A stretch of 64,000 bases of DNA, taken from contig NZ_CP017183.1 in NCBI RefSeq assembly GCF_001729785.1, forward strand, positions 4,597,850-4,661,849. Direction: 5' to 3'. Below the pieces are notes generated by a model. The model had not been told where the DNA came from, searched no databases, and was given only the letters and a program-made list of their open reading frames with translations. Shown here piece by piece: positions 12,097 through 24,400 of this stretch; within the stretch, counting starts at the first letter, position 1, and each line of letters starts with the position of its first letter. This stretch comes from Enterobacter hormaechei subsp. xiangfangensis. GTDB taxonomy: Bacteria; Pseudomonadota; Gammaproteobacteria; Enterobacterales; Enterobacteriaceae. Made by a program: the position numbers and the translations under genes.

Positions 12097-12180
12097 GTAC
12101 AGTCTCAATCGCAAGACGCCTTGCTATTTACTTTTCATCAGACAATCTGTGTGAGCACTACAAAGGCAGGTTCTTTAAGG

Positions 12181-13722
<1,542 letters not shown>

Positions 13723-13857
13723 AAAAGTTTGATGCTCAATGAATTAAACTTCGTAATGAATTACGTGTTCACTCGTTGAGACTTGGTATTCATTTAGTGT
13801 CCGAGGACGTTAAGAATCCATGTCACTTTGAGTGCCCACACAGATTGTCTGATAAAT

Positions 13858-14050
13858 TGTTAAAGAGCAGTGCCGCTTCGTTTTCGCTGCGGCGCGGGGT
13901 GTGCATATTACGCTTCCCCGCTTCAGAGTCAAGCGTTTGTTTTGCTTTTCTCTGCTGACCCGGCGGCGTGTGTGCCGTTGTTCCGTGTCAGTGGAGGCGC
14001 ATTATAGGGAGTTCTTCTGAAGTGACAAGAGGAAATTTAAAAAAAATTTC
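13858..14050 (-). promoter_or_regulatory. rRNA operon promoters P1 and P2, UP element and leader boxA
   Basis: All on the minus strand. P1 has TTGTCA (14023-14028), a 16-bp spacer and TATAAT (14001-14006) followed by a GC-rich discriminator GCGCCTCC, the usual basis of ppGpp and rRNA control. An A/T-tract UP element covers about 14029-14050. P2 has TTGACT (13927-13932), 16 bp and TAATAT (13905-13910). Leader boxA TGCTCTTTAACA is at 13858-13869. The remainder of 13723-13857 is leader RNA. Between 14051 and 14177 lies the yieP upstream region with no clear promoter. Confidence 0.92.
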
Positions 14051-14177
14051 TGACCGTGTTTTTTTTCACCAAAAGCGATGAGATCCAGCTACAAATTGTT
14101 CTATTTGATGTATCTGCAACCACAATCACACCTGAGATGGCATAATTAGCCGCATCAATATCTAAGGAATAAAAGCG

Positions 14178-14885
14178 ATGCCATTAAGCGCACAACAGCT
14201 GGCAGCTCAAAAAAACCTGTCCTATGTGCTGGCAGAGAAACTGGCGCAGCTGATCTTAGCGGGTAAATATGCTCCAGGTAGCATCCTGCCCAGCGAGATG
14301 GAGCTGGGAGATCAGTTTGGCGTTAGCCGTACAGCCGTTCGCGAAGCGGTAAAAACATTAACGGCGAAAGGGATGGTGCTTCCACGCCCGCGCATTGGCA
14401 CCCGCGTTATGCCTCAGGGAAACTGGAACTTTCTCGATCAGGAGTTGCTCACCTGGTGGATGACCGAAGATAACTTTAATCAGGTCGTCGATCACTTTCT
14501 GGTCATGCGCAGCAGTCTTGAACCTCAGGCCTGTCTGCTTGCCGCCACGCTCGGCACAGCAGAGCAAAAAGCGCAGCTCAATACTTTGATGGAAGAGATG
14601 GTGGATCTGAAAAAGCACTTTAACCGCGAGCGCTGGATAGCGGTCGATATGGCCTGGCATGAACATATCTATAATATGAGCGGAAATCCTTTCCTGACCT
14701 CCTTTGCTTCTTTATTCCATTCTGTGTACCACACTTACTTTACCTCTATCACACAGGATGAGGTGGTGAAGCTGGATCTGCATCAGGCGATAGTCGATGC
14801 CATTCAGGAGAGCGACGGGCAGCGAGCCCTGAGTGCGTGCCAGGCGTTGCTGGCCGCGCCAACCCACCAGCAGGTAAATAAATGA
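14178..14885 (+). CDS. yieP: GntR/FadR-family transcriptional regulator YieP
   Basis: The 235-residue protein matches E. coli YieP along its length. An N-terminal winged helix-turn-helix (about 10-78, with [19 protein letters not shown]) is followed by an all-helical FCD ligand domain with conserved His residues in DMAWHEHIY and FHSVYHTYF that can bind metal. AAGGAA lies 12 bases upstream of the ATG. It overlaps hsrA by four bases and is divergent from the rRNA operon. It is the gene that lies just upstream of rrnC in K-12, which matters for reading the rRNA locus. Effector and targets are not evident from sequence. Confidence 0.93.
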   Translation: MPLSAQQLAAQKNLSYVLAEKLAQLILAGKYAPGSILPSEMELGDQFGVSRTAVREAVKTLTAKGMVLPRPRIGTRVMPQGNWNFLDQELLTWWMTEDNFNQVVDHFLVMRSSLEPQACLLAATLGTAEQKAQLNTLMEEMVDLKKHFNRERWIAVDMAWHEHIYNMSGNPFLTSFASLFHSVYHTYFTSITQDEVVKLDLHQAIVDAIQESDGQRALSACQALLAAPTHQQVNK

Positions 14886-16315
14886 CAGAGAAAAAAGCAC
14901 GCAGTATGGCCGGATTGCCGTGGATTGCAGCCATGGCGTTCTTTATGCAGGCACTTGATGCCACTATCCTCAATACCGCCCTTCCCGCCATAGCCCAAAG
15001 CCTTAACCGCTCCCCGCTGGCGATGCAATCCGCCATCATCAGCTACACCCTGACGGTGGCGATGCTTATTCCGGTCAGCGGCTGGCTGGCCGATCGTTTC
15101 GGCACGCGTAAAGTATTCATGCTGGCGGTGACGTTGTTCACCCTCGGTTCTCTGGCTTGCGCCCTCTCCACCTCTCTGATGGAACTGGTTATCTTCCGCG
15201 TTCTACAGGGGATAGGCGGCGCGATGATGATGCCCGTCGCGCGTCTGGCGTTATTGCGCGCCTATCCGCGCAGCGAACTGCTCCCGGTGCTCAACTTTGT
15301 GACTATGCCGGGGCTGGTCGGCCCGATACTTGGCCCGGTTCTCGGCGGCGTCCTGGTGACCTGGGCAAGCTGGCACTGGATCTTCCTGATTAATATTCCG
15401 ATTGGTGTGGCAGGGCTGATTTATGCTCGCAAATATATGCCGAACTTCACCACGCCAAGACGCAGCTTCGATATGGGCGGCTTCTTTCTGTTTGGCCTGA
15501 GCCTGGTCCTGTTCTCCAGCGGGATGGAGCTGTTTGGCGAGAAAATCGTAGCGACGTGGCTGGCGCTGGCCGTCATCCTCAGCGGTATTCTGCTGTTCCT
15601 TCTATATATACGTCATGCGCGTCGCCATCCGACACCGCTTATCTCTTTATCTCTGTTTAACACCCGAACGTTCTCCGTCGGGATTGCGGGCAACATTGCC
15701 TCACGTCTGGGCACGGGCTGCGTACCGTTCCTGATGCCGCTGATGCTCCAGGTCGGTTTCGGCTATCCGGCCCTGATTGCTGGCTGCATGATGGCGCCCA
15801 CGGCGATGGGCTCGATTCTGGCAAAATCGACGGTCACGCAGGTGCTGCGCTGGTTTGGCTATCGTAAGACGCTGGTTGGCGTGACGATCTTTATCGGATT
15901 GATGATTGCGCAGTTCTCTCTGCAATCTGCGGCGTTACCAATCTGGATGCTGATCCTGCCGCTGTTTGTGCTGGGTATGGCCATGTCGACGCAGTTTACG
16001 TCGATGAACACCATCACCCTTGCGGACCTCACCGACGAGAATGCCAGCAGCGGCAACAGCGTACTGGCGGTCACTCAACAGCTGTCGATCAGCCTCGGGG
16101 TTGCCGTGAGCGCGGCGGTACTGCGGTTTTATGAAGGGTTTGACGGTACAAATACCGTTGAGCAGTTCCACTATACCTTTATCACCATGGGCGCGCTTAC
16201 CGTGGTATCGGCGGTGGTCTTTATGTTGTTAAAACCAAAAGACGGCCGGAACCTGATTAAAGAGCGTCACAAAGAGAAGGCTAAACCGAACCGCGTTCCA
16301 TCAGAACAGGAGTAA
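14882..16315 (+). CDS. hsrA: MFS transporter HsrA (YieO), DHA2 family
   Basis: HsrA is a 14-helix drug:proton antiporter type carrier of the DHA2 group in the inner membrane; its substrate is not firmly known. The 477-residue protein has the MFS motif [14 protein letters not shown] near 64-76 and the [12 protein letters not shown] motif C near 155-166, typical of antiporters. Translation is coupled to yieP by an ATGA overlap. The last 35 bases overlap the 3' end of convergent rbsR, an arrangement that excludes a conventional terminator between them. Confidence 0.94.
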   Translation: MTEKKARSMAGLPWIAAMAFFMQALDATILNTALPAIAQSLNRSPLAMQSAIISYTLTVAMLIPVSGWLADRFGTRKVFMLAVTLFTLGSLACALSTSLMELVIFRVLQGIGGAMMMPVARLALLRAYPRSELLPVLNFVTMPGLVGPILGPVLGGVLVTWASWHWIFLINIPIGVAGLIYARKYMPNFTTPRRSFDMGGFFLFGLSLVLFSSGMELFGEKIVATWLALAVILSGILLFLLYIRHARRHPTPLISLSLFNTRTFSVGIAGNIASRLGTGCVPFLMPLMLQVGFGYPALIAGCMMAPTAMGSILAKSTVTQVLRWFGYRKTLVGVTIFIGLMIAQFSLQSAALPIWMLILPLFVLGMAMSTQFTSMNTITLADLTDENASSGNSVLAVTQQLSISLGVAVSAAVLRFYEGFDGTNTVEQFHYTFITMGALTVVSAVVFMLLKPKDGRNLIKERHKEKAKPNRVPSEQE

Positions 16316-17273
16316 GCTGCAAACGTTGCTGTTGCAGCGTGGGCTGGGCCATGCGGTGGATCAACACATCGATGGCCAGCTCGCCCAGTTCATCTTTCGG
16401 CTGATGGATGGTGGTCAGCGGCGGCGTCATGTAGCGCGCCAGTTCGATATCATCGTAACCGACGATCGCCATGTCGTCCGGGACACGTAATCCCGCCTGA
16501 TAAAGCGCCTGATAAGCTCCGAATGCCATCGCATCATTACCGATAAACACCGCCTGCGGGCGCGGCTCTTGCGCCAGCAGTTTCTGCATTGCTTCAAATC
16601 CACCGTTAAATTCGAAATCGCCGGTGATGCGATAGCCATCAGGAATGGCAAGCCCCGCACGTTCCATGGCCGAAAGATAGCCTTCCAGACGCAAGCGCGC
16701 CGGGGTTTTATCCAGCGGGCCGGTAATACAGGCAATGCGGGTATGACCTTTATCGATCAGATGCTGAGTCGCCATATCGCCGCCCAGCAGCGAGTTATCC
16801 TGGATCAGATCGCTGGTGCCGTCGAACGGCGCCCAGTCCATCATCACCGTGGGAATAGAAGGGTAGCGCTGGATGATCTCTTTCGAAGGTTGATGCGTTT
16901 CGGTACAGAGCAGCAGCAGCCCGTCGACGCGTTTTTGCATCAGCGTTTCCAGGTTACGGTTCATGCGCTGCTCATCGCCTTCGGTATTGCACAGCACCAG
17001 GCTGTAGCCGCGCTCGAAGCAGCTGCGCTCCACGCCGCGCACCAGTTCAGAATAAAAAGGGTTGGTACTGGCCGTGATCAGCATGCCGATGGTGCGCGTC
17101 TGGTTGAGCTTCAGGCTGCGGGCCAGCGCAGACGGCGCATAGTTGAGTTCTTTAATTGCAGCGTCAACTTTCTCCCGAATCGCCTCGCTGACGAAGCGAT
17201 CGTTATTGATAACGTGGGAAACAGTCGAGGTAGAAACGCCCGCCATACGGGCGACATCTTTCATTGTGGCCAA
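16281..17273 (-). CDS. rbsR: Ribose operon repressor RbsR
   Basis: RbsR is a LacI-family repressor released from its operator by ribose. The 330-residue frame begins with the LacI helix-turn-helix [20 protein letters not shown] and continues as a periplasmic-binding-protein-like effector domain. The codon aligned with the E. coli ATG start is TTG at 17271-17273 (reads TTG GCC ACA ATG); the ATG three codons later at 17264 is the alternative, giving 327 residues. It follows rbsK with a 3-base gap and is the last gene of the operon. Its likely operators are at 22148-22165 and 22230-22241. Confidence 0.96.
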   Translation of the reverse strand: MATMKDVARMAGVSTSTVSHVINNDRFVSEAIREKVDAAIKELNYAPSALARSLKLNQTRTIGMLITASTNPFYSELVRGVERSCFERGYSLVLCNTEGDEQRMNRNLETLMQKRVDGLLLLCTETHQPSKEIIQRYPSIPTVMMDWAPFDGTSDLIQDNSLLGGDMATQHLIDKGHTRIACITGPLDKTPARLRLEGYLSAMERAGLAIPDGYRITGDFEFNGGFEAMQKLLAQEPRPQAVFIGNDAMAFGAYQALYQAGLRVPDDMAIVGYDDIELARYMTPPLTTIHQPKDELGELAIDVLIHRMAQPTLQQQRLQLTPVLMERGSV

Positions 17274-17276
17274 GCG

Positions 17277-18206
17277 TTACCCCTGCTGACTTAAGAATTC
17301 ATCAATCTCTTTACGCCATGGAACAGAAGGCTGAGCGCCTTTACGCGTCACCGCGATCGCAGCGGCGGCATGCGCGAAGCGGATCGCGTCATCCATTGCT
17401 TTTCCTTCCAGCAGCGCCGTTACCAGCGCACCGTTGAAGGTGTCTCCTGCGGCGATGGTATCAATGGCTTTGACCTTAAAGCCCGGCACGCGACGACCTT
17501 CGCCATTGACGCTAGCCCACACCCCACGGCTGCCGAGGGTGATGATCACGGTGCCGATGCCTTTATCATGCAGCGCAAGCGCGGCACGCGCTGCATCGTC
17601 ATCATTTTCGACACGGATACCCGTCAGCTTTTCCGCTTCGGTTTCGTTCGGGGTGATAATATCCACCAGCGCCAGCAGCTCGTCTGATAATACACGGGCA
17701 GGTGCCGGGTTAAGTACGACAGAGGTATGATTTTCATGCGCAATTTTCGCAGCGGCCAGCACGCTTTCAACCGGTGACTCCAGCTGCATCAGCAGGGCTT
17801 CCGCTCCGGCGATGATTCCACGCTGCGCTTCGACGCGTTCAGTCGTTAACGCGGCATTAGCCCCCGCATGAATACCGATGACATTCTCACCTTCCGCATT
17901 GACGAAAATCAGCGCCACGCCGGTAGATTCCCCTGCAACCACGCTGACGGGTGCGATGTCGATGTTGTCGCTTGCGAGCTGTTTGCGTACGCGCTCGCCG
18001 GTATCGTCATCACCCGTACAGGCGATAAACGCGATATTCGCCCCGCTGCGTCCGGCGGCAACCGCCTGGTTTGCGCCCTTACCGCCGAACGCCACCTGAT
18101 ACTGATTGCCGGTGACGGTTTCGCCCGGAGTGGGGAACGTTTCAAGGTTAAGAATGTGATCGGCATTGATACTGCCAAGGACGACGAGGTTGCCTGCGGT
18201 TTTCAT
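17277..18206 (-). CDS. rbsK: Ribokinase
   Basis: Ribokinase phosphorylates ribose to ribose-5-phosphate. The 309-residue PfkB-family protein has the N-terminal signature beginning GGKGANQAVAAGRSGA at 41 and the C-terminal anion hole and catalytic base AGDTFNGA near 253-260. The open frame continues 19 codons upstream, but the ATG at 18206 matches the family start (GNLVVLGSINADH follows). It lies between rbsB and rbsR, and the rbsB side is a 108-bp gap with two hairpins. Confidence 0.97.
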   Translation of the reverse strand: MKTAGNLVVLGSINADHILNLETFPTPGETVTGNQYQVAFGGKGANQAVAAGRSGANIAFIACTGDDDTGERVRKQLASDNIDIAPVSVVAGESTGVALIFVNAEGENVIGIHAGANAALTTERVEAQRGIIAGAEALLMQLESPVESVLAAAKIAHENHTSVVLNPAPARVLSDELLALVDIITPNETEAEKLTGIRVENDDDAARAALALHDKGIGTVIITLGSRGVWASVNGEGRRVPGFKVKAIDTIAAGDTFNGALVTALLEGKAMDDAIRFAHAAAAIAVTRKGAQPSVPWRKEIDEFLSQQG

Positions 18207-18314
18207 GTATTGAGGTGTCCATCTGAGAGCGCCACCGGTATTACCCGGTGGCGTATGCCACACTTTTCTTTTATTTGGTGTCCCTCAGGCAGCCAGCGAC
18301 TGCCTGAATCGCCT
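18207..18314 (-). other. rbsB-rbsK intergenic hairpins
   Basis: Two stem-loops lie after the rbsB stop: CAGGCAG/CTGCCTG (18286-18306) and a perfect 9-bp CGCCACCGG/CCGGTGGCG stem (18230-18253). Neither is followed by a T run. They fit a role in protecting the abundant upstream mRNA from 3' exonucleases. In E. coli an sRNA, RbsZ, derives from the rbsB 3' region; presence here is only a possibility. Confidence 0.55.
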
Positions 18315-19205
18315 TTACTGCTTAATGACCAGTTTCAGGTCAACAGGATATTTGGCCTGAACTTTTTCGCCCTTCAGCACTTTATCGGCAGTTTGCACGC
18401 CAGTCGCGCCAATCTGCTCAGGCAGCTGAGCGATGGTCGCAGCCAGTTTGCCATCATTTACTGCTTTTTCACCATCCGGCGTGCCGTCAAATCCGACAAC
18501 CATCACATCTGATTTACCCGCAGTCTGGAGCGCACGCAGCGCACCGAGCGCCATTTCGTCGTTCTGTGCGAATACCGCCTGCACATCAGGATGCGCGGTC
18601 AGCAGGTTCTGCATGACGTTCAGACCCTTTGTACGGTCGAAGTCTGCCGGCTGGCTCGCCAGCACGTTGAATTTGTGCGCCGCTACAGCCTGCTGGAAAC
18701 CCTCACCACGTTCACGGGCCGCGGAAGTCCCGGCGATACCCTGCAACTCAATCACTTTCGCGCCTTCACCGGCTTTCTTCGCGATGTAGTCGCCGGCGAT
18801 TTTACCGCCCAGTACGTTATCAGACGCAATGTGGCTGACCACATCCCCTTTCGTTGCCTGACGGTCAAGGGTGATTACCGGGATCTTCGCCTGGTTTGCC
18901 ATCTTCACGGCATTACCGACCGCGTCGGAATCGGTTGGGTTGATCAGCAGGATTTTGGTGCCACGAACGGTTAAGTCCTGAACGTTAGCCAGCTCTTTCG
19001 CCGGGTTGTTCTGAGAATCCAGCACCACCAGGTTGTAGCCCAGTTTATCTGCTTCTTTCTGCGCGCCATCCTTCAGGGAGACGAAGAACGGGTTGTTCAG
19101 GGTAGAGACAACCAGCGCGATGGTGTCCTTCGCCATGGCGTTAGCACTTACGGTTGCGCTCAGCGCGACAGCAGAAACCAGGGTAGCCAGTTTTTTCATG
19201 TTCAT
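18315..19205 (-). CDS. rbsB: Ribose ABC transporter periplasmic binding protein
   Basis: RbsB binds ribose in the periplasm, passes it to RbsAC, and serves Trg-mediated chemotaxis. The 296-residue precursor has a 25-residue signal peptide ending NAMA, then [16 protein letters not shown], the start of a two-lobed Peripla_BP_4 fold. Sequence is almost identical to E. coli, including the ligand-site residues around NNPFF, DRQA and FAQNDEMA. It is placed between rbsC and rbsK in the operon. Confidence 0.97.
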   Translation of the reverse strand: MNMKKLATLVSAVALSATVSANAMAKDTIALVVSTLNNPFFVSLKDGAQKEADKLGYNLVVLDSQNNPAKELANVQDLTVRGTKILLINPTDSDAVGNAVKMANQAKIPVITLDRQATKGDVVSHIASDNVLGGKIAGDYIAKKAGEGAKVIELQGIAGTSAARERGEGFQQAVAAHKFNVLASQPADFDRTKGLNVMQNLLTAHPDVQAVFAQNDEMALGALRALQTAGKSDVMVVGFDGTPDGEKAVNDGKLAATIAQLPEQIGATGVQTADKVLKGEKVQAKYPVDLKLVIKQ

Positions 19206-19232
19206 ATCTAAGATGTCCTGTAGTGTCGTCAG

Positions 19233-20198
19233 TTACTGTTTTTTGTTGTCTACCAGTACCGCCAGCAAAATCACCACTGCCTTAACGATCATCTGGTAAT
19301 AGGAGGAAACACCTAACAAATTCAAACCATTATTCAGGAAACCGAGGATCAGTGCGCCGATCAATGTCCCAACAATGCGACCTTTACCGCCCGCAAGGCT
19401 CGTACCGCCCAGAACCACTGCCGCGATGGCATCCAGCTCATAGCCCGTACCCGCCGTTGGCTGTGCGGAAGAGAGGCGCGCCACTTCGATGATGCCCGCC
19501 AGAGACGCCAGCAGGCCGCACAGGGAGTAAACGATAATTTTGACTTTATTAACGCTGATACCGGACAGGCGCGTTGCCGCTTCGTTACCGCCCAGCGCAT
19601 AGATATAACGACCCAGACGGGTATGGTGCAGCATGTACCACGCCGCCAGGAAAACGATAGCCATGATCCAGACCGGGGTCGGGACACCCAGCGGGCGACC
19701 GATACCGAACCAGCCAAACAGATCGGCGTTATCGGTAAAGCCGGTATTAATCGGGCTGCCGTTGGTGTACACCATGGTCACACCGCGCAGCAGCAGCATC
19801 ATCACCAGCGTGGCGATGAACGCCTGAACGCGACCTTTCGCCACAATTACGCCGGTTACGGCGCCAATTGCCGCACCTGCCGCCAGCGCAGCGGCAACGG
19901 CCACCAGCGCGTTGACCTCAATACCGACAATCGACGCGGCGATCGCGCCGGTGAGGGCCAGCAGGGAACCGACGGACAGATCGATACCCGAGGTCAAAAT
20001 CACCAGCGTCATCCCCACCGCCATAATGGCGTTGACAGAGGTCTGCTGAAGAATGTTGAACAGGTTATTGACGGTAAAAAAGTTCGGGCTCATGGTCGAG
20101 ACAATCGCGATCAGCACCAGCAGGGCAATCAGCGATTTTTGTTCCATCAGCCACGCCTTTGTGAAATAGCGGCGACCAGAAACAGCCTGGGTAGTCAT
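19233..20198 (-). CDS. rbsC: Ribose ABC transporter permease
   Basis: RbsC forms the dimeric membrane channel of the ribose importer. The 321-residue protein has about eight to ten hydrophobic segments and the conserved GIDLSVGS and GRIVGTLIGALILGFLNNGLN segments of sugar permeases of the AraH/RbsC family. It starts four bases after the rbsA stop. Length and sequence match E. coli. Confidence 0.97.
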   Translation of the reverse strand: MTTQAVSGRRYFTKAWLMEQKSLIALLVLIAIVSTMSPNFFTVNNLFNILQQTSVNAIMAVGMTLVILTSGIDLSVGSLLALTGAIAASIVGIEVNALVAVAAALAAGAAIGAVTGVIVAKGRVQAFIATLVMMLLLRGVTMVYTNGSPINTGFTDNADLFGWFGIGRPLGVPTPVWIMAIVFLAAWYMLHHTRLGRYIYALGGNEAATRLSGISVNKVKIIVYSLCGLLASLAGIIEVARLSSAQPTAGTGYELDAIAAVVLGGTSLAGGKGRIVGTLIGALILGFLNNGLNLLGVSSYYQMIVKAVVILLAVLVDNKKQ

Positions 20199-20202
20199 CT
20201 TC

Positions 20203-21708
20203 TTACTCCTGATTCACGCGATTAAGCTTGCCCACAGCGGCAGCCATCAGAACTTCCTGGGTGGCCTGCTCGCGAGTGAATTCACCGCCGAGATGCCCTT
20301 CATGCATGACGATAATGCGATCGCTCATGCCTAATACTTCTGGCATCTCGGAAGAGACCAGAATGATGCTCAGACCGTCGGCCTTGAACTGGTTAATCAG
20401 CTGATAGATCTCTTTTTTCGCGCCCACGTCCACGCCGCGGGTGGGCTCATCGAGGATCAGTACTTTCGGGCGCGTCATCAACCCGCGGGCAATCGCCACT
20501 TTCTGCTGATTACCGCCGGACAACAGGCCAATCGCCTGCTCCATCGATGGGGTTTTAACGTTAAAGAGACGGATAAAATCGCTGACCGCCTGCTGCTCAT
20601 CTTTGTGTTTCAGGCTGCCGCCGCTGCGGCTGAAATAGCCTAGCGCAGTCAGGGACATGTTCTCTTTTACCGACATGCCCAGCACTAAGCCGTCGCGCTT
20701 ACGGTCTTCAGAGATATAGACGATGCCATTCGCCAGCCCGTCCTGCGGCGAGCGGGTGACCACTTCATGACCGTCAAGGGTAACGTAGCCGCTGGTGCGC
20801 GGCAGTGCGCCATAGAGCACTTTCATCAGTTCAGTACGCCCCGCCCCCATCAGGCCCGCGACGCCAAGGATCTCGCCCTTGCGCAGGGTAAAGGAGACGT
20901 CATTCACGCCCGGTCCGCAGAGGTTATCCACCTTCAGGCGGATCTCACCCGGCGCTTTCTCCAGATGTGGATACTGATCTTCGAGCTTACGTCCCACCAT
21001 CATTTCGATCAGCGAATCTTCGGTCAGGGTTGCTACTTCGCGCTCGGCAATAAACTGCCCGTCGCGAAAGACGGTGACGTCGTCGCAGATTTCGAAGATC
21101 TCTTTCATGCGGTGTGAGATATAGACAATGCCGCGGCCCTGGGATTTCAGCTCACGGATCACGCGGAACAAGGATTCGGTTTCGGTATCGGTCAGGGCGT
21201 CGGTCGGTTCATCCATAATGATGACCTTCGACTCGAAGCTCAGCACCTTCGCGATTTCCACCATCTGCTGATCGCCGATGGAAAGGTCGCCCACCAGTCG
21301 GTCGCTCTTAAAGCGCAGATTCAGCTTCGCCAGCAGTTTGTCCGCTTCAGCATACATGGTTTTCCAGTCGATTTTGCCAAACCGGTTCACAAACTCACGA
21401 CCGAGGAAGATGTTCTCCGCAATGGTGAGCTGCGGGATCAGGTTCAGCTCCTGGTGGATGATGCCGATGCCCGCTTCCTGAGAGGATTTCGGGCCGTTGA
21501 AGGTGGTCTCTTTACCCAGCCACAGCAGCGAACCGGCATCGCGTTGGTAGATACCGGTCAGCACTTTCATCATGGTGGATTTGCCGGCGCCGTTTTCGCC
21601 CACCAGCGCCATGACGCGCCCGGAATAGACGTTCAGCGCCGCGCCGGAGAGGGCTTTTACGCCCGGGAACGATTTATCGATCCCTTTGAGTTGCAGTAAT
21701 GCGTCCAT
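20203..21708 (-). CDS. rbsA: Ribose ABC transporter ATP-binding protein
   Basis: RbsA powers ribose import and has two fused ATPase domains in 501 residues. Domain 1 has Walker [10 protein letters not shown] at 37-45, a signature [11 protein letters not shown] and Walker [10 protein letters not shown]. Domain 2 has a degenerate Walker A around GLMGAGRTE and an intact [11 protein letters not shown] signature with LILDEPTRG, as is normal for this family. The frame is open 15 codons further upstream, but the ATG at 21708 matches the E. coli start and lies seven bases past rbsD. Confidence 0.97.
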   Translation of the reverse strand: MDALLQLKGIDKSFPGVKALSGAALNVYSGRVMALVGENGAGKSTMMKVLTGIYQRDAGSLLWLGKETTFNGPKSSQEAGIGIIHQELNLIPQLTIAENIFLGREFVNRFGKIDWKTMYAEADKLLAKLNLRFKSDRLVGDLSIGDQQMVEIAKVLSFESKVIIMDEPTDALTDTETESLFRVIRELKSQGRGIVYISHRMKEIFEICDDVTVFRDGQFIAEREVATLTEDSLIEMMVGRKLEDQYPHLEKAPGEIRLKVDNLCGPGVNDVSFTLRKGEILGVAGLMGAGRTELMKVLYGALPRTSGYVTLDGHEVVTRSPQDGLANGIVYISEDRKRDGLVLGMSVKENMSLTALGYFSRSGGSLKHKDEQQAVSDFIRLFNVKTPSMEQAIGLLSGGNQQKVAIARGLMTRPKVLILDEPTRGVDVGAKKEIYQLINQFKADGLSIILVSSEMPEVLGMSDRIIVMHEGHLGGEFTREQATQEVLMAAAVGKLNRVNQE

Positions 21709-21715
21709 GATGGCC

Positions 21716-22135
21716 TCAGAAGGTGACGCCAGCACAGAGAATGATATTCGCATACGGGGAACACTCCCCGCTGCGAATCACCGCCTGACTGTCTGCGGTT
21801 TGTTGTTTGAACTGCTCGTGCGTTGTGTAACGAATTTCTATGGTGTTTCCCTGGTGCTGTTGCAGTTGCTCAATGTGGCTGAGCAACGTTTCGTGGAGTT
21901 GCGGATTATGTTGTTTGATTTCCGCCGCGAGAATGGCCGCCTCAACCTGCATCTCCGCGGTGACCACTTCCAGTACCTGCATGAACGAGGGCACGCCCTG
22001 CGTTAACGCCATATCGATACGGGTTGTGCTGCGCGGAACCGGTAAGCCTGCATCGCAAACCACCAGCGTATCGGTATGCCCAAGACGGGAAATCACCGAT
22101 GAGATTTCTGAGTTGAGTACTGTGCCTTTCTTCAT
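21716..22135 (-). CDS. rbsD: D-ribose pyranase
   Basis: RbsD interconverts beta-pyranose and furanose ribose so that ribokinase has its substrate. The 139-residue protein is the first gene of the operon, with the catalytic His20 in ISRLGHTD and the C-terminal [18 protein letters not shown] segment of the decameric family. An ATG four codons upstream (22147) is in frame, but the family start MKKGTVLN is at 22135. Confidence 0.97.
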   Translation of the reverse strand: MKKGTVLNSEISSVISRLGHTDTLVVCDAGLPVPRSTTRIDMALTQGVPSFMQVLEVVTAEMQVEAAILAAEIKQHNPQLHETLLSHIEQLQQHQGNTIEIRYTTHEQFKQQTADSQAVIRSGECSPYANIILCAGVTF

Positions 22136-22147
22136 TTTTTGCTCCAC

Positions 22148-22242
22148 TAGCGAAACGTTTCGCTAAAAATAGTGTAGCCGCAGAAGTGTTCAGAAAACCA
22201 TCATGACGTAACGGATTTGTGATCAACGTCGAAACGTTTCGC
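22148..22242 (-). promoter_or_regulatory. rbs promoter with two RbsR operators and a CRP half-site
   Basis: Operator 1 (22148-22165) is an 18-bp perfect palindrome TAGCGAAACGTTTCGCTA overlapping the expected start of transcription. A minus-strand -10 TACACT is at 22171-22176 with a poor -35. Upstream, a second palindrome CGAAACGTTTCG lies at 22230-22241, 79 bp centre to centre. A CRP-like site with one good half (TGATCACA on the minus strand, near 22218-22225) abuts it. Confidence 0.8.
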
Positions 22243-22270
22243 TAAGTGAAATGCAGAGGAGGTAAATGCA

Positions 22271-22300
22271 AAACGGTAACCGTCAGGTTACCGTTTTTTA
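22271..22300. terminator. Hairpin downstream of kup
   Basis: A perfect 10-bp stem AACGGTAACC/GGTTACCGTT with loop of four is followed by six T on the plus strand and four T on the minus strand. It separates kup from the rbs promoter region and could insulate in both directions. Confidence 0.7.
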
Positions 22301-22307
22301 TGGTTGC

Positions 22308-22342
22308 GCCCTCTCCCTGTGGGAGAGGGGCGGGGTGAGGGC
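22308..22342. repeat. C/G-rich palindromic repeat (family A), single copy
   Basis: CCCTCTCCCTGTGGGAGAGGG followed closely by GGGTGAGGG is one unit of the repeat also found as inverted pairs at 41551-41646 and 53840-53922 and singly at 56149-56176. Confidence 0.8.
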
Positions 22343-22360
22343 ATCAGCCCGCACGGAGTC

Positions 22361-24229
22361 TTAAATCTCGACCTGCGTGCCCAGCTCAATCACGCGATTA
22401 GGCGGGATCTCAAACTGGTCAGGCGCACGCAGGGCGTTACGTTGCAGAATGAGATACAGCTTGCCGCGCAGGCGCAGATACCATGGGCGCTTGCCGATGA
22501 TCAGCGACTCGTGGGACATAAAGAACGACGTCTCCATCATGCGGCAACTCAGGCCTTCCAGACCGCAGCGGTGGAACACCTCTTCCACGTTCGGCGTTTC
22601 GCGCCAGCCGTAGCTTGCCACCACGCGCCAGAAGGTTGGCGACAGCTGTTCAATCTGTACGCGACGCACGTTGTGAACGTACGGCGCATCTTCAGTACGC
22701 AGCGTCAGCAGGATCACGCGCTCGTGCAGCACTTTGTTGTGCTTGAGGTTATGCATCAGCGCAAACGGGATTACGTTCAGCGCGCGAGACATATACACCG
22801 CCGTGCCCGGCACGCGCACCGGTGGGGATTTCTCCAGCGAGGCGATCATGGCCTCCAGAGAGTTACCGTGCTCATGCATACGACGCAGCAGGCGGAAACG
22901 TTCGCTCTTCCACGTCGTCATCACAATAAACATCACCAGACCCAGCGTCAGCGGCAGCCAGCCACCGGAGACAATCTTGTCGAGATTCGCAGAAAACAGC
23001 GGCACGTCGATACAGAGGAAGCCAACCAGGATCAGCCCCACGAGGAACTTATTCCAGTGCCAGTTACGGTACGCCACGGTGGTGGAGAGAATAGAGGTCA
23101 ACACCATCGTTCCGGTTACCGCGATACCGTACGCCGCCGCCAGATTACTGGAGTGCTCAAAGCTGACGATGACAATCACCACCGCGAAGTAGAGCAGCCA
23201 GTTGACGAACGGAATGTAGATCTGGCCAGACTCCATCTCTGAGGTATGGATAATGCGCATTGGGGAGAGATAACCCAACCGCACGGCCTGACGCGTCAGG
23301 GAGAATACGCCGGAAATGACAGCCTGAGAGGCAATGACCGTCGCCAGCGTAGCCAGGATCAGCATCGGAACCAGCGCCCAGTCCGGCGCCAGCAGGAAGA
23401 ACGGGTTTTTAATCGCTTCAGGGTGTGCAAGCAGCAGCGCGCCCTGACCGAAGTAATTCAGCACCAGTGAAGGCAAGACCACGCTAAACCATGCGACGCG
23501 AATAGGGAGTTTCCCGAAGTGGCCCATATCCGCATACAGCGCTTCAACACCGGTAATGGAAAGTACCACCGCGCCCAGCGCCACAAACGACACCACTTTA
23601 TATTCCAGGAAGAAATGCACCGCCCACAATGGGTTCAGCGCGTGCAGGACATCCGGGTTGGCGATAATACTGCGTAAGCCCAGCGCCGCCAGGATCAGGA
23701 ACCAGGCCAGCATAATAGGCGCGAACAGCTTACCCACCAGCCCGGTACCGTGTTTTTGTATAGCAAACAGCAACGTCAGCACGATAATAGCGAGTGGCAC
23801 CACCCAAGTATCAAGCTGTGGCGCGACAATCTCCAGCCCCTCTATGGCCGACATTACCGAAATCGCCGGCGTAATCACGACTTCTCCATAGAAGAAGCTG
23901 CCGCCAATCAGGCCAATGATGACCAGCACGGAGGTCATTCTTGCAGACGTATTGCGCCCGGCAAGGGACATCAGGGTCAGAATACCGCCCTCGCCCGCGT
24001 TATCAGCCCGCATAACGAAAGAGAGATATTTAAGGGAGACCACCAGGATCAGCAGCCAGAAGATGAGCGAGAGGAAACCAAATACGGCGTCACGCTCTAC
24101 ACCAAAACCAAACTGACCGGACAGACATTCACGAAGCGTATAAAGCGGGCTGGTGCCGATATCACCGTAGACAACCCCGATCGCCGCAAGCGTTACTGCG
24201 GGTAATGATTGCTTATTATCAGTGCTCAT
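22361..24229 (-). CDS. kup: Low-affinity potassium transporter Kup
   Basis: Kup (TrkD) imports K+ with protons through the inner membrane and also takes up caesium. The 622-residue protein equals the E. coli length, with the N-terminal [17 protein letters not shown] signature, about 12 hydrophobic segments to roughly residue 430, and a cytoplasmic C-terminal domain ending LGTQVEI. It is divergent from ravA and stands upstream of the rbs operon on the same strand, the K-12 arrangement. Confidence 0.97.
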   Translation of the reverse strand: MSTDNKQSLPAVTLAAIGVVYGDIGTSPLYTLRECLSGQFGFGVERDAVFGFLSLIFWLLILVVSLKYLSFVMRADNAGEGGILTLMSLAGRNTSARMTSVLVIIGLIGGSFFYGEVVITPAISVMSAIEGLEIVAPQLDTWVVPLAIIVLTLLFAIQKHGTGLVGKLFAPIMLAWFLILAALGLRSIIANPDVLHALNPLWAVHFFLEYKVVSFVALGAVVLSITGVEALYADMGHFGKLPIRVAWFSVVLPSLVLNYFGQGALLLAHPEAIKNPFFLLAPDWALVPMLILATLATVIASQAVISGVFSLTRQAVRLGYLSPMRIIHTSEMESGQIYIPFVNWLLYFAVVIVIVSFEHSSNLAAAYGIAVTGTMVLTSILSTTVAYRNWHWNKFLVGLILVGFLCIDVPLFSANLDKIVSGGWLPLTLGLVMFIVMTTWKSERFRLLRRMHEHGNSLEAMIASLEKSPPVRVPGTAVYMSRALNVIPFALMHNLKHNKVLHERVILLTLRTEDAPYVHNVRRVQIEQLSPTFWRVVASYGWRETPNVEEVFHRCGLEGLSCRMMETSFFMSHESLIIGKRPWYLRLRGKLYLILQRNALRAPDQFEIPPNRVIELGTQVEI

Positions 24230-24400
24230 AGACTAGTCTTTTCGTTTGAATAACAAATGTGTGCTTAGTCCCTTGGCCCACAAAAAGCGCACAGTATGCA
24301 CGATTCAATGCAAAATCGTACCCCTAAATGCAGCCACATTAATGTAGCGCAAAGAAAATAGCGCCGCACTTCAGCCTATTACCAGGCCAGACCGAAACGT

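Noticed and set aside
22304..23242. A 312-codon Arg/His-rich frame antisense to kup
   Set aside because: It starts inside a palindromic repeat and mirrors kup codons; no motif or conserved start.
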